DNA from: Deltaproteobacteria bacterium
GTDB taxonomy: Bacteria; Desulfobacterota; Desulfobacteria; Desulfobacterales; ETH-SRB1
NCBI GenBank assembly: GCA_030627405.1
Contig: DAOUSD010000013.1
Location: 1-14,939, forward strand
Direction: 5' to 3'
DNA length: 14,939 bases
The notes below the pieces were generated by a model. That model was not told where the DNA came from. It searched no databases and worked only from the letters and a program-made list of their open reading frames with translations. Positions 14,918-14,939 of this stretch are shown one piece after another. How positions within the stretch are numbered: the first letter of the stretch is position 1; each line of letters opens with the position of its first letter. The translations under genes were made by a program, and so were the position numbers.

Positions 14918-14939
14918 AGTCGGGAGTCGTAGAGTCGGG
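14910..14939 (+). repeat. Tandem repeat of a 15-bp unit at the end of the last gene, reaching the window edge
   Basis: Two perfect, directly adjacent copies of AGTCGTAGAGTCGGG occupy 14910-14924 and 14925-14939. The first copy includes the TAG stop (14915-14917) of the glycosyltransferase. The unit is itself built from shorter AGTCG-like pieces. The array may continue beyond the window, so the copy number is unknown. Confidence 0.85.

Noticed and set aside
14910..14939. Start of a CRISPR array
   Set aside because: The units are 15 bp and directly adjacent with no spacers, so this is a simple tandem repeat.

Overview
The window has two parts. Positions 1-2380 (minus strand) are a partly degraded mobile element built around tandem tyrosine recombinases. 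Positions 2762-14917 (plus strand) are a surface-polysaccharide (O-antigen or exopolysaccharide) biosynthesis locus. A flippase, an O-antigen ligase/polymerase-type membrane protein and a polysaccharide pyruvyl transferase domain suggest a Gram-negative bacterium. The 8-cysteine ferredoxin/FrhB protein, the style of the recombinase element and the GGGGACG/GGGGTCA-type intergenic repeats resemble anaerobic Desulfobacterota genomes. That placement is inference from recall and was not tested.

Layout of the left part, in the direction of transcription (right to left): a small CX2C...CX4C zinc-finger-like protein (stop at 1906) whose start codon sits inside a long inverted repeat; a 37-residue remnant ORF (1820-1707); a tyrosine recombinase (to 535) whose natural N-terminus lies one frame away, starting at 1714 behind a strong ribosome binding site; and a second tyrosine recombinase starting at 548, overlapping the first by 14 bases and running off the left edge. 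Overlapping tandem recombinases fit a 'recombinase in trio' (RIT) element, with the third member presumably outside the window.

Positions 2380-2761 are non-coding. They hold a 17-base-spaced near-repeat pair, four GGGGACG/GGGGTCA-like motifs and at best a weak promoter.

The right part reads as one or a few co-directional transcription units with short gaps or overlaps: flippase (2762-4249); an unusual fusion of an iron-sulfur FrhB-type oxidoreductase with a polysaccharide pyruvyl transferase (4246-6978); methyltransferase (6975-7628); GT4-like glycosyltransferases (7635-8801 and 8826-9986); O-antigen ligase/polymerase-like membrane protein (10001-11320); and three more glycosyltransferases (11365-12576 from a GTG, 12651-13745 from a TTG, 13745-14917). 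Together they would assemble a lipid-linked repeat unit at the cytoplasmic membrane, decorate it with methyl and pyruvyl groups, flip it and polymerise or ligate it. No initiating sugar-phosphate transferase, nucleotide-sugar synthesis gene or chain-length regulator is visible, so the locus probably continues to the right.

Base composition changes sharply along the locus, from very AT-rich at 4250-7600 to near or above 50% GC at 11400-12570 and 13745-14917, suggesting assembly from several sources. The most notable features are the redox/pyruvyl-transferase fusion, the long hairpin over the zinc-finger start, the frame break in the first recombinase, the missing motif glutamate in the last glycosyltransferase, and a 15-bp tandem repeat beginning at that gene's stop codon.
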